The position numbers and the translations under genes are program-made. Positions 1-10,679 of a DNA stretch of 64,000 bases are shown in pieces. Under the pieces are notes generated by a model. It did no database searches. It worked only from the letters and a program-made list of their open reading frames with translations, and had not been told where the DNA came from. Each line of letters opens with the position of its first letter. Position 1 is the first letter of the stretch. The stretch is from Aquarana catesbeiana. Its lineage: Eukaryota > Chordata > Amphibia > Anura > Ranidae. The stretch spans positions 237,076,015-237,140,014 of the forward strand of contig NC_133332.1 of the NCBI RefSeq assembly GCF_042186555.1, in the 5' to 3' direction.

Positions 1-430
1 AGAGGGTTAGGACTCCATGATGAGTTTCCCCAATTAGTAGGGGGGATATCATAGGGTTGTGCATGATGACCAGGGTTTGAATCCCCATAGTAAACATGTC
101 TGGTATTCCCCAGTGGTCCCCTAGAGGGAGTACCCCCAGGGCCGTGATTCAATCTATCTTTATGACCTTTAGATTTTTTCCCCATGGCCTTAGGACAGAC
201 ATCCCTCCTGGGTGTGTGCTTGGTCACTTGGAGGTGGAACAGGCGTAGCAATGGGAGGAACAGGATCTTGTGATTGTGTGTCCATCCTCCTGTTTTCTTC
301 CTCAAGTGAGGCAAGTTTTTTTTGCCAGATAAACACAAACCCAGACTGGTAAACTTGCTTGTCTCTGGTATATTTCTTTCTCTTTTTGATCCCTATCTTC
401 CTTCTCCAATATTTTTAAGAGATATTTTTA
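1..430 (-). pseudogene. Decayed Penelope-like element ORF remnant (linker region)
   Basis: Reading the minus strand with one frameshift near 175 gives a basic stretch (EDRDQKEKE) followed by a Gly/Pro/Asn/Tyr-rich low-complexity segment. The better-preserved PLE at 48514-49260 has the same layout: a basic segment containing REDREQKAKK, then a Gly/Arg/Tyr/Pro-rich linker before the reverse transcriptase. No RT or endonuclease domain is present here, and the piece is cut off by the Tc1 fragment at about 435 and by the window edge. The link is by composition and a short motif only, so another retroelement ORF is possible. Confidence 0.35.
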
Positions 431-434
431 AGAG

Positions 435-566
435 AAAAACTTGTTGCATCTTTCCCAAAAAGACTCATGGCTGTATTAGATCAAGAGGGTGCTTCTACTA
501 AATACTGAGCAAAGGGTCTGAATACTTAGGACCATGTGATATTTCCGTTTTTCTTTTTTAATAAAT
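435..566. mobile_element. Tc1-like transposon terminal fragment
   Basis: This stretch is the reverse complement of the subterminal sequence of the Tc1 element at 21590-21730. Both contain the phrases for 'aataaatctgcaaaa', 'gtctgaatacttaggacc' and 'gatgcaacaag'. Only about 130 bp remain, with no transposase and no outer inverted-repeat tip. The outermost part breaks off at about 566 and is followed by unrelated sequence. Confidence 0.7.
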
Positions 567-690
567 CTGCAAAAGGAAAAAACACATTTTTCCTTTCCCG
601 ATGAGCGAGCCAGTGCGAGATGCACAGTAACCTATCGCCGAGAACCAGAACGATGGGATCGCGCTGGAAACACAATCTCGCGGTCAGGTA

Positions 691-776
691 CTGTGTATAT
701 GTATGTATATGTGTGTGTGTGTGTGTATGTATGTGTATATATATATGTATATGTATGTATGTATATATATATATGT

Positions 777-810
<34 letters not shown>

Positions 811-812
811 TA
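691..812. repeat. TG/TA-rich microsatellite
   Basis: Mixed (TG)n, (TATG)n and (TA)n tract of about 120 bp. It lies in the interior of the partial hAT copy that ends at 1321. The short open frames across it on both strands are low-complexity artefacts. Confidence 0.85.
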
Positions 813-1321
813 TGCACTGACTGAATATCGAGTAAACACTGAATATATAGTCTATGCTAAATGCAGAGTATGTGTGTATGTATGTGTATATATACTAGAC
901 TGACTCTATATATATCAAATACATTGCCACTAACTGAATAACCTGCCTGCTTAATCTAATTCAAGCTATCTCTCTGTCCACGCCAACAACACTACACAGG
1001 GCCGCAGTGTAAGCAGCCTTATATAGTGTGGGGCGTGGACTTAGTCCCCCTGAGCCATGATTGGCCAAAGGCACCCTACCTTTGGCCAATTATGGCTCTC
1101 TCAGCAGAGCACACTGTGATTGGCCAAAGCATGCAGGTCAGGTGCATGCTTTGGCCAATCATCATACAGCAATGCACTGCGATCTCGCAGTGCATTATGG
1201 GGCGTTTCGCAGCGCTCGAATTTCCCACGCACACCCCATAATGTTCTCTGTTCTGCGAACGGGAAAACACCTGATGTTCAAGTCGAACTTATGTATGACC
1301 TGAACATCAAGCTCATCCCTA
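813..1321 (-). mobile_element. Right end of a third hAT family copy (hAT-0)
   Basis: From about 985 the sequence matches the right ends of the two full-length hAT copies at 9130-9459 and 61500-61856. Shared parts are 'actacacagggccgc', 'ccttatatagtgtgggg', three consecutive hairpins (1060-1090, 1118-1160, 1171-1196), a run of TTCG-containing repeats, and the terminal inverted repeat GCTCATCCCTA ending at 1321. The left end is not in the window, so this copy is either truncated at the Tc1 fragment or continues outside it. It is more diverged from the other two than they are from each other. Confidence 0.8.
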
Positions 1322-1329
1322 TTGGAGAC

Positions 1330-2457
1330 CAATGATCTCTATTGGTGTATGACAAACACACAGACATATACACTTCTTCAGGACTTTCGTAGTTGTAAAT
1401 ATAGTATACAAACAAAAAGGAGACAATAAGCCCTACTCCAATCCTCCTATCCCAGCGCTAAAGGATATTCGGTATATGCAGATGGAAGATAATAATGGTA
1501 ATAAACCGCAGTGATTTAACCTGATGTCACCATATTCTGAGTGAGATATCTCTCAGCAGCCACTTAATACAAAAAGAAATAAAAATATGGATGAATGAAT
1601 GTACTATATGAGACAGCAATTAACCCATAAAAGCAGCGCTATTTTCAGTCCTCAATGCTGACTGATAAAACAAAGTCTTTGTAAATGCAAGCAAAACACA
1701 TGCAGGCAGGCAAATTCCAACAAAGACACAGCGGTTGGAGCTCGGTCTGGATTCCCTTATATGAATAGTAGATTTGATGAGTGCACCTTTCACCATCTAT
1801 TGGGACACCTTGTGCTGCACACACCCCGTAGGGGTTCAAACTCACCGGAGCCAAGAGGTTAACAAGCCTTGGATCAAATCCTCTCTCTGGTTACTCCCAA
1901 AGTCCTCCAGGGTTGATAATCAGATAACATCAACAATGTCCACATGTAAAAAAGAGACCCCGAATAGTCCAGTACCGTTTTGATAATTTATTGTAAGTCA
2001 CAAATAAGAGAAAAAAACTAATAAAGTAAATACACTGTAAAAATCAGTGGGCGCAGTTCCTTACAAAGGATAGCCTTCTAGCTTTCAGTTGGTTGGTAAT
2101 AGTGGATAACTCAAACTGCTTCTCTCAGAGCACAAGGGTACTGGTTGCAGACTGGATAGATGATACACACTCACAGCTGATCAGTCCTTCATTCCACTAG
2201 TATACAACTACAAGCTTGGAGCGCACTGCGTGTCAACCAGGCACAGCTGATCCGCACTTCCTCCTTCTCGTGTGTGAAGCTTCAGGCTAGAAGCACCCTG
2301 CGTCCTCACGTGATAACGGTTGCCGTGGTATCGTGCTCTGACTAGTTTCGTCAGGAAGACTTTTTCAAAGAGCATGACTACACGGCTTGTTGAACAAAAT
2401 GTATCTGAAAACCAGGGGGTGGGGCGCGACCAACACTCCGCCCTAATGAGTCAATAC
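1330..2457 (-). mobile_element. Penelope-like element terminal-repeat remnant
   Basis: About 1.1 kb of non-coding sequence with the look of frog PLE pseudo-LTRs: no long frame, runs ending in A-rich stretches, and a hammerhead-like motif on the minus strand at 2334-2376. It sits between the end of hAT-0 (1321) and the insertion site of hAT-1 (2466). The family call rests mainly on the ribozyme-like motif and on general similarity to the confirmed PLE terminal repeats at 41354-42419, so it is tentative. Confidence 0.45.
2334..2376 (-). ncRNA. Hammerhead-ribozyme-like motif (decayed core)
   Basis: On the minus strand: stem I arm UGCUCU, core UUGAAAA (consensus CUGANGA with C3U and G8A changes), one extra nucleotide, stem II GUC/GAC with a short loop, GAAA, a two-base-pair stem III and GUC, then the other stem I arm AGAGCA. 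The 6-bp stem I is perfect. Hammerheads in PLE terminal repeats are established, but the two core changes and the extra nucleotide make activity unlikely for this copy. Confidence 0.4.
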
Positions 2458-2465
2458 TTGGTAAG
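2458..2465. repeat. hAT-1 target site duplication, left (TTGGTAAG)
   Basis: The 8-bp word TTGGTAAG directly precedes TAGGGATGAGC and is repeated exactly at 9460-9467 after GCTCATCCCTA. An 8-bp duplication is diagnostic of the hAT superfamily. Confidence 0.9.
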
Positions 2466-2930
2466 TAGGGATGAGCCGAACACCCCCCGGTTCGGTTCGC
2501 ACCAGAACCCGCGAACGGACCGAAAGTTCGCACGAACGTTAGAACCCCATTGACGTCTATGGGACTCGAACGTTCGAAATCAAAAGTGCTCATTTTAAAG
2601 GCTAATTTGCATGGTATTGTCCTAAAAAGGGTTTGGGGACCCGGGTCCTACCCCAGGGGACATGTATCAATGCAAAAAAAACTTTTAAAAACGGCCGTTT
2701 TTTCGGGAGCAGTGATTTTAATGATGCTTAAAGTAAAAAAAAAAAAAAGTGAAATATTCCTTTAAATATCGTACCTGGGGGGTGTCTATAGTATGCCTGT
2801 AAAGTGACGCGTGTTTCCCATGTTTAGAACAGTCCCTGCACCAAATGTCATTTTTAAAGGAAAAAATCTCCTTTAAAACTGCTTGCGGGTTTAATGTCAT
2901 GTCGGGTCATGGCAATATGGATGAAAATCA
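2466..2930. repeat. hAT-1 left terminal region, shared with the fold-back derivative
   Basis: Contains the TIR, TTCG-rich repeats (GAACGTT, CGAACG words) and conserved non-coding text such as 'ggagcagtgattttaat' and 'ggggtgtctatagtatgcc'. The same text recurs at 54890-55330 in hAT-2 and in both arms of the 31881-34756 element, inverted in its right arm. This region therefore defines the family outside the transposase. Confidence 0.85.
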
Positions 2931-3494
2931 GTGAGACAAACGGCATGGGTACCCCCCAGTCCATTACCAGGCCCTTTGGGTCTTGTATGGATATTAAGGG
3001 GAACCCCGCACCCAAATTAAAATAAGGAAAGGTGTGGGGCCACCAGGCCCTATATACTCTGAACAGCAGTATACAGGCGGTGCAAACAAGACAGGGACTG
3101 TAGGTTTGTTGTTAAGTAGAATCTGTTTGTAATTTTGAACATTTTTAACGTGTTTAGCTCCAGCCAAAAAATCTTTTCTAAGCTTTTTGGAAAACATAGG
3201 GAAGGGTTATCACCCCTGTGACATTTGTTTTGCTGTCTTTCCTCCTCTTCAGAAGATTTCACCTCACTTTTTTGTCCCAATGAAAAATGTTTTTTGAAAA
3301 TTTGGGTTTTTTTGTGGAACAAGGATTGGAAAGCATCAGTGGAAAGGAGAAATTGTTTTCCCATATTAACTCTTACAGGAGAGAATTTCCCTTCCTAGGG
3401 GTAGATTTCATCTCACTTCCTGTTGTCTCCTTCCGTTTGCAAGTAGGAGTCGTTTGTAAGTTAGATGTTTGAAAGTAGGGTCCTGCCCTATATA

Positions 3495-3925
3495 CTCAGC
3501 AGAAATTTGGGCCTTAGGTGTTGCTGTGGCCACAACACTGTAAGCCCTCACAGGGCCCTGCTGTGAAATATTAGATCAAGAATTGTAATTACATGCCCCT
3601 GTTGAACAGGAGCTGAAAAATTAGGCCTTAGGCACTGGTGCTGGTGCCACAACACTGCAACCCCTCACAGACACTCTAGTTGGAACGCAGGAACGAGCCC
3701 TGCTGCAAAGTATTGCTTCAAAAATTGTAATTACACGCCCCTGTTAGACAGGGGCAGAAAAATTGGGCCTTAGGCACTGGTGCTGGTGCCACAACACTGC
3801 AACCCCTCACAGACACTCTAGTTGGAATGCAGGAACGAGCCCTGCTGCAAAGTATTACATCAAAAATTGTAATTACACGCCCCTGTTAAACAGGGGCTGA
3901 AAAATTGTGCCTTAGGCACTGGTGG
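3495..3925. repeat. Tandem 142-bp repeat, about 3 copies
   Basis: The phrase 'gccttaggcactggtg' starts at 3625, 3767 and 3909, giving a constant 142-bp period. The array lies just downstream of the transposase stop on the minus strand. hAT-2 carries the same array at about 55935-56350 with small indels. Confidence 0.85.
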
Positions 3926-4058
3926 TGGCGCCCAGAACCAAAAATGTTCTTACAAGCTATCAGCGTGATGATTGAGGAGGAAGAGGATAATTACTCAGGG
4001 ATAGTCACTCAGCATCAGCATAGGCAGTCTTTGAAGGGATCTGAGATTTCAAAAAAAA

Positions 4059-7000
4059 TTATTCGGTTACATCAGCATCAGGTGCTTGGTAGCTGGTGGT
4101 GATCCAAGACTCATTCATTTTTATGAAGGTCAGCCGATCGACCGAGTCGGTGGACAGACGCACCCTGTGATCGGTTACCACGCCTCCAGCAGCACTGAAT
4201 GTGCGTTCCGAAAGAACGCTGGATGCAGGACAGGCCAGTAGCTCAATTGCATACTGTGCAAGCTCTGGCCAGTGATCCATCCTCAAGACCCAGTAACCCA
4301 GAGGATTTTCGGTGGGAAAAGTGTCCAAGTCTGATCTTGCCCCTAGGTATTCCTGCACCATGTAAAACAGACGCTGGCGATGGTTGCTGGAACCGATCAT
4401 ACCTTGGGGCTGCGGACCAAAAAATTGTCTGAACGCATCGGTCAGACGGCCACCTTCTCCACCGCTCCTTCTTTGACTGACCGAAGCCTCAGCAACACGT
4501 TGTCCAGAAACAGGAGTTTGTAACCTCCCAGTCTCTGGGAACGCGTTGCACAGACCTTTCTGCAAGGCCTCCTGAAGATGTTTCATCCTCTGCTCCCTCT
4601 GCGACGGCAAGATAAGGTCCGCAACCTTACCCTTGTAACGTGGATCAAGGAGGGTTGCCAGCCAGTATTGGTCCTTCTCCTTGATACCACGAATACGAGG
4701 ATCCTTACGCAGGCTTTGCAGGATCAGGGAGGCCATGCAGCGTAGGTTTGCTGAGGCATTCGGTCCGGAGTCCTCTGGGTCACTAAGAACGACATGGTCC
4801 GCAGCCACCTCCTCCCAGCCACGTACAAGTCCATGTGTTTCTTGGGACTGATCCCTTAAAGACTGCTGCTGATGCTGAGTGCCAGGCTCCACCTCCATAC
4901 TGACACAATCTTCCTCCTCCTCCTCTTCCTCCTCGTCCTCTTCCTGTGTGATCGGCGGGCACGCAGGAACACTGTCTGGATAAAGGGGGCCTTGAGAGCT
5001 AAGGAAGTCCTCCTCTTCCTGCCTCTGTTCTGCCTCAAGTGCCCTGTCCATTATTCCACGCAGCGTGTGCTCCAACAGGTGGACAAGGGGGACAGTGTCA
5101 CTGATGCATGCACTGTCACTGCTCACCATCCTCGTGGCCTCCTCGAATGGTGACAGGACAGTGCATGCATCCCTGATCATGGCCCACTGGCGTGGGGAAA
5201 AAAAACCAAGCTCCCCTGACCCTGTCCTGGTGCCATAGTCGCACAGGTACTCATTGATGGCCCTCTGCTGCGTGTGCAGCCGCTGCAGCATGGCCAACGT
5301 TGAGTTCCACCTGGTGGGCATGTCACAGATTAGGCGGTTCTTGGGCAGGTTAAACTCCTTTTGGAGGTCCGTCAGCCGAGCACTGGCATTATATGACCGT
5401 CGGAAATGCACACAGACTTTCCTGGCCTGCCTCAGGACATCCTGTAAGCCCGGGTACCTGCCCAAGAACCGCTGCACCACCAAGTTAAGGACGTGAGCCA
5501 AACAGGGCACATGGGTCATTTGTCCCTGTCGGAGGGCAGAGAGGAGGTTGGTGCCATTGTCGCAAACCACCATTCCTGCCTTAAGTTGGCGTGGCGTCAA
5601 CCACCTCTGAACCTGCCCCTGCAGAGCTGACAGAACCTCTGCCCCAGTGTGGCTCCTGTCCCCCAAGCACACCAGCTCAAGCACCGCATGGCATCTTTTG
5701 GCCTGCGTACTTGCGTAGCCCCTTGAACGCCTACGGAGCACCGCTGGTTCCGAGGAAGAGGCCATGGAGGAAGAAGAAGAGGAGGGGGTGGAGGAGAGAG
5801 GTGTGTCACAATCAGCATTTTGGAGGCGTGGTGGCGGAACAACCTCCAACACTATTGCACCTTGTCCTGCATCCTTCCCAGCTGCCAGCAGAGTCACCCA
5901 ATGCGCCGTGAAACTTAGGTAACGTCCCTGTCCATGCCTGCTGGACCATGAGTCAGCGGTAATATGCACCTTACCGCTGACCGCCCTGTCCAGCGAGGCA
6001 TGGACATTGCCTTCCACATGCCGGTAGAGAGCCGGAATCGCCTTCCGTGAGAAAAAGTGGCGTTTGGGTACCTGCCACTGAGGAACCGCACATTCCACAA
6101 ACTCACGGAAGGGGGGCAGAGTCTACCAACTGAAAAGGCAGCAGTTGAAGTGCTAGCAATTTTGCCAAGCTAGCATTCAACCGCTGGGCATGTGGATGGC
6201 TGGGAGCAAACTTCTTTCGGCGGTGCAGCAGCTGGGCAGGGAAATTTGCCTGGTACAATCTGACGTCGGTGTACCAAAAGCAGATTGCCCACAAGTACTT
6301 GGCTGTGACACACCTAATTCTACACCTTCATTCCTCTCACTGCAGGTCTCAGAGAGGACTGAAGGTCTAGTGGGGTTGGAAATCTCAGCTGATGAGGAGC
6401 AAGGAGAGATCCTCTTTGTTCTTTGGTGTGGGTCTTTTAGATACGCTTGCCAACGAACTGCATGGCAGGTCAACATATGTCTGGTCAAGCATGTGGTACC
6501 CAAGCGGGAGATGTTTTGGCCACGCGAGATACGCTTGAGACATATGTTGCAAATAGCAACGGTGCGATCTGATGCACTCGTCTCAAAAAAGGCCCACACC
6601 AAAGAACTTTTTGAATAACGCGCAGAGACTGCAGCGCCCTGCACATGTGGAGCTTTGGGGTGTGATGCAGTCAATGTGCTGCCCTTAGGCTGGCCCCTGG
6701 AGGGCATCCTGCCTCGTTGGTGATGTGCCGCCGCCTCCTCCTCCTCCTCCTCTCTCCTATCAGGCACCCACGTTGAGTCAGTGACCTCATCATCCCCTCC
6801 CTCCTCATCACTGGAGCAAACCTGGCAGTATGCTGCAGCAGGGGGAGCATGACTGCCAGATTGCTGTCCTTCTTGGGCACCCCCTCTGTCCGTGCTCATG
6901 TTACTGCCTTCATCGAGCTCAGTATCGTCATCAGAGCCTTCCAAACGCTGGGCATCCTCCTGGAGCATGTACCCAACACTGTGGTCAAACAGTTCGAGGG

Positions 7001-7328
7001 AATCCTCATGAGGACATGGTGGAGCTAGGGAAGGAGTCACTGATGACATTGAGCTGAGGGAAGAGGCCGCTGCTTTGCCAGACAAAGCACCCTGGGCATG
7101 GGTGAGAGAGGATGAGGAGGATGAGGACGGCTTGGTCATCCACTCGACCAAGTCTTCCGCATGTTGCGGCTCAACACGGCCAGCTGCCGAAAAAAAGGCC
7201 AAGCGTGTCCCATGGCCACGTGCTGATGAGGATGCACCGTCTCCACGACCAGCACTAGACACAGAGCCTGCTTGCCCTCTCTTATTGGCTTGTGACTGTC
7301 TGCCTCTCCTTCTTGGCCTTCCAGACAT
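4059..7328 (-). pseudogene. hAT transposase (BED zinc finger), broken by two compensating indels
   Basis: Two long minus-strand frames, 7328-6177 and 6098-4059, make up a transposase of roughly 1,100 residues. The first has Ser/Asp/Glu-rich low-complexity segments and a BED-type zinc finger (CNIC ... HMLTCH near 6480-6560). The second has the hAT RNase H-like core, with TADSW and CDNGTN as likely sites of the first two catalytic acidic residues, AHVLNLVVQ, an acidic insertion (about 4910-4950), and the C-terminal dimerisation region with SERTFSAAGG and RVRLSTDSVDRLTF. I start at the ATG at 7328 because the sister copy keeps the same MSGRP start. Against the sister, a missing G near 6235 and an extra G near 6112 shift the frame out and back. 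The protein would cut and paste hAT DNA in the nucleus. Confidence 0.9.
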
Positions 7329-7360
7329 ACTAATGGCCTGTAGCTGCACTAAGCTGGGAT

Positions 7361-7985
7361 AGAACACCTGTAATTTTCTTCAAGTAGCTTTATATACTGT
7401 AACCAGACAAGCCTGCCTGTCAGTAGGAAGATAACAGGAACGGATCTAGCTGAACACTGTGAGCAGGACGCACTGTACTAAATGTAAATAGTCTAGCTGC
7501 CTGACCGTGGTACTAATAGGATCAAATAGAACACCTGTAATTTTCTTCAGGTAGCTTTATATACTGTAACCAGACAAGCCTGCCTGTCAGTAGGAAGATA
7601 ACAGGAACGGATCTAGCTGTACACTGTGAGCAGGACGCACTGTACTAAATGTAAATAGTCTAGCTGCCTGACCGTGGTACTAATAGGATCAAATAGAACA
7701 CCTGTAATTTTCTTCAGGTAGCTTTATATACTGTAACCAGACAAGCCTGCCTGTCAGTAGGAAGATAACAGGAACGGATCTAGCTGAACACTGTGAGCAG
7801 GACGCACTGTACTAAATGTAAATAGTCTAGCTGCCTGACCGTGGTACTAATAGGATCAAATAGAACACCTGTAATTTTCTTCAGGTAGCTTTATATACTG
7901 TAACCAGACAAGCCTGCCTGTCAGTAGGAATTTAACAGGAACGGATCTAGCTGAACACTGTGAGCAGGACGCACTGCACTAAATG
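7361..7985. repeat. 167-bp tandem repeat, about 3.7 copies
   Basis: The word 'agaacacctgtaattttctt' begins at 7361, 7528, 7695 and 7862, an exact 167-bp period. It lies upstream of the transposase start on the minus strand. The single-copy counterpart in hAT-2 is at 61180-61320, so the amplification is specific to this copy. Confidence 0.92.
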
Positions 7986-8945
7986 TAAATAGTCTAGAAG
8001 ATAACAGGAACGGATCTACCTGAACACTGTGAGCAGGACGCACTGCACCTAATGTAAATAGTCTAGAAGATAACAGGAACGGATCTAGCTGAACACTGTG
8101 AGCAGGACGCACTGCACTAAATGTAAATAGTCTAGAAGATAACAGGAACGGATCTAGCTGAACACTGTGAGCAGGACGCACTGCACTAAATGTAAATAGT
8201 CTAGAAGATAACAGGAACGGATCTAGCTGAACACTGTGAGCAGGACGCACTGCACTAAATGTAAATAGCAGGAACGGATCTAGCTGAACACTGTGAGCAG
8301 GACGCACTGCACTAAATGTAAATAGTCTAGAAGATAACAGGAACGGATCTAGCTGAACACTGTGAGCAGGACGCACTGCACTAAATGTAAATAGCAGGAA
8401 CGGATCTAGCTGAACACTGTGAGCAGGACGCACTGCACTAAATGTAAATAGTCTAGAAGATAACAGGAACGGATCTAGCTGAACACTGTGAGCAGGACGC
8501 ACTGCACTAAATGTAAATAGCAGGAACGGATCTAGCTGAACACTGTGAGCAGGACGCACTGCACTAAATGTAAATAACAGGAACGGATCTAGCTGAACAC
8601 TGTGAGCAGGACGCACTGCACTAAATGTAAATAGCAGGAACGGATCTAGCTGAACACTGTGAGCAGGACGCACTGCACTAAATGTAAATTGCAGGAACGG
8701 ATCTAGCTGAACACTGTGAGCAGGACGCACTGCACTAAATGTAAATTGCAGGAACGGATCTAGCTGAACACTGTGAGCAGGACGCACTGCACTAAATCTA
8801 AATAGTCTAGAAGATAACAGGAACGGATCTAGCTGAACACTGTGAGCAGGACGCACTGCACTAAATGTAAATAGCAGGAACGGATCTAGCTGAACACTGT
8901 GAGCAGGACGCACTGCATTAAATGTAAATAGTCTAGATAGAAGAT
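7931..8945. repeat. 57/69-bp minisatellite in hAT-1
   Basis: About 15 copies of a unit with core 'ggatctagctgaacactgtg' and 'gacgcactgcactaaatg'. Some units have an extra 12 bp ('tctagaagataa'), so unit lengths alternate between 57 and 69 bp. Both are multiples of three, which keeps one minus-strand frame open for 330 residues (7921-8913). That frame is a repeat artefact, not a gene. The unit derives from the middle of the adjacent 167-bp repeat. Confidence 0.92.
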
Positions 8946-9197
8946 AACAGGAACGGATCTAGCTAAACTGAATACAGTGTATATATATATATGCAACACC
9001 TGGGATGCATATATATACACAATACACTGTAAGTGCAGCTAACTGACTGACTGTTCTGCCTAATCTTTCTAACTCAAATCAAATGACACTGTCTCTCTCT
9101 CTCTCTATCTCTCAGCACACCGGAACACACACTACACAGGGCCGCCGTGCAGGCGGCCTTATATAGTGTGGGGTGTGTACTAAATCCCCTGAGCCAT

Positions 9198-9334
9198 AAT
9201 TGGCCAAAGCCACCCTGGCTTTGGCCAATTACAGCTCTCTCTACTGACGGCGCTGTGATTGGCCAAGCATGCGGGTCATAGTGCATGCTTGGCCAATCAT
9301 CAGCCAGCAATGCACTGCGATGCCGCAGTGAATT
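9198..9334. repeat. Three subterminal hairpins of hAT-1
   Basis: Perfect or near-perfect hairpins at 9198-9230 (stem AATTGGCCAAAGCC), 9257-9298 (stem GATTGGCCAAGCATGC) and 9309-9334 (AATGCACTGCG). The same three appear in hAT-0 (1060-1196) and hAT-2 (61578-61714), with paired changes that keep the stems. Each of the first two has ATTGG at its base and CCAAT on the other arm. Confidence 0.85.
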
Positions 9335-9467
9335 ATGGGCCGTGACGCGCCACACGAATTTGGCGCGAACGGCCCATAACGTTCGCAATTCGTCGAACGA
9401 TCGAACAGCCGATGTTCGAGTCGAACATGGGTTCGACTCGAACACGAAGCTCATCCCTATTGGTAAG

Positions 9468-10137
9468 CACTAGGTCTGATTGGAAGGTACATCCCTGTCT
9501 TAAACTGGGAACGTATCCATTTATCAAAAAAAGAAACTCAATGGATTTTTTTAACTGACACTCTTAGCCCGAAAGGGTTAAACATCGAACTCGATATTAA
9601 TTGCTTTATCAGCGATTTTTAGGTTCACTAGAGTGGACAATTACACAATGGATTAGAGTTTTAATTGAGGGGTTCCTCATTCTGAGATTTCTGATCTGTT
9701 TTCTGTACAGATAACTTAATAACTATGCCCCGTTTGGATTACATATTTTTTTATTGTGTATGTACAATATGGAACTATGTGATACAGAGAGGTACTGTAG
9801 AATCTTTTATCAACTTCCGCTTTCTATCTACGTAGAATTTTAGATTATGCCATGCAGTTAATTTTAATCTGATTAGATTTTAACCATCATTATTTTTGTG
9901 ATGTCCCAGAGAGATGACCAGTGTGTTGTGGTGGGTGGGCGGTCCCCCTGTCAGAACACAATAGCACAGTGGGGGGACTGCTGTGCTAACATCGCATAGT
10001 TAGTACAAAGACCTCCTCAGTTTTTTGGGGTTTTTTTTGGTTCATCCTGCTGGGTTGATCAAAAAAAATAACTTACTGTGTGTACTAAGCATTGCTTTGC
10101 CAGCTTTTCCCCAATTTTTTTGAGACTTGTTGCTACC
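9468..10137. other. No recognised gene or repeat
   Basis: AT-rich sequence with no long frame and no clear terminal repeats. It follows the right target duplication of hAT-1. I see nothing here that I can name. Confidence 0.5.
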
Positions 10138-10325
10138 ATCAGTTTCAAAATTACCTTATTTTTTCCTTTTAAATGGTACATTTCTCAGTTTAAACATTTT
10201 ATATATTTTTAATTTCTATTGTGAATAAAATATGGATATAATAATTTATGTGATTTGCAAATCATTGCATTCTATTTTTATGTAGATTTTACACAGCATC
10301 CCAACTTTTTGGAATTGGGGTTGTA
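10138..10325. mobile_element. Fragment of a DNA transposon end
   Basis: The stretch 'atttgcaaatcattgcattct ... cccaactttttggaattgggg ... ttgta' is a terminal sequence I recognise from abundant non-autonomous DNA transposons of fish and amphibians. The opposite terminus is not visible nearby, so only one end survives. Confidence 0.5.
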
Positions 10326-10369
10326 TTTTAAAATTAAAGCCATTTATCCAAACAGTATTATCGGGGGGG

Positions 10370-10538
10370 AGGGGGTTACTAAAACTGGTGCATACAGAAT
10401 CTGATGCAGCTGTGCATAGTATCCTAACCAATCAGAATCCAGGTTTTATTGTCAAAGCCTATTTGAACAAGCTGAAGTTGGTTACTATGCACAGCTGCAC
10501 CAGATTCTGTGTGCACCCGTTTTAGTAAATCTCCCCCT
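10370..10538. mobile_element. Palindromic fold-back MITE (about 170 bp)
   Basis: The left half starts AGGGGG-TTACTAAAAC and reads into 'tggtgcatacagaatctgatgcagctgtgcatagta'-type text. The right half is its reverse complement, ending 'gttttagtaaat ctccccct'. The two arms pair over most of the length around a short centre near 10450. No coding capacity. Confidence 0.8.
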
Positions 10539-10679
10539 ATATGTATATAATATATCATCAACTAAGTCTTCTGGATAAAGAAAAAAAATTTTAACACATA
10601 ATAATACACATCTTAAAACAGAGGCATAACCATAACCTTCAGGGACCCAGTGCAAGAAACCATGAAGGGCCCCTGACCC

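Larger units (their letters stand above)
2466..9459 (-). mobile_element. hAT-1: full-length hAT DNA transposon (6994 bp)
   Basis: Complete element with terminal inverted repeats TAGGGATGAGC and GCTCATCCCTA and an exact 8-bp target duplication. Layout on the + strand: left terminal region (2466-2930), non-coding part with three 142-bp tandem units (about 3495-3925), transposase on the minus strand (4059-7328), 167-bp repeats (7361-7985), a 57/69-bp minisatellite (7931-8945), and a right subterminal region with three hairpins. The sister copy at 54890-61856 has the same order throughout. The coding part is almost intact, which suggests recent activity. Confidence 0.93.

Noticed and set aside
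620..903. Short frames over the TG/TA microsatellite
   Set aside because: Dinucleotide repeats give Tyr/Ile/Cys/Val runs on both strands.
7361..8945. Regular repeats considered as a CRISPR array
   Set aside because: Units are adjacent with no unique spacers, and the genome is vertebrate.
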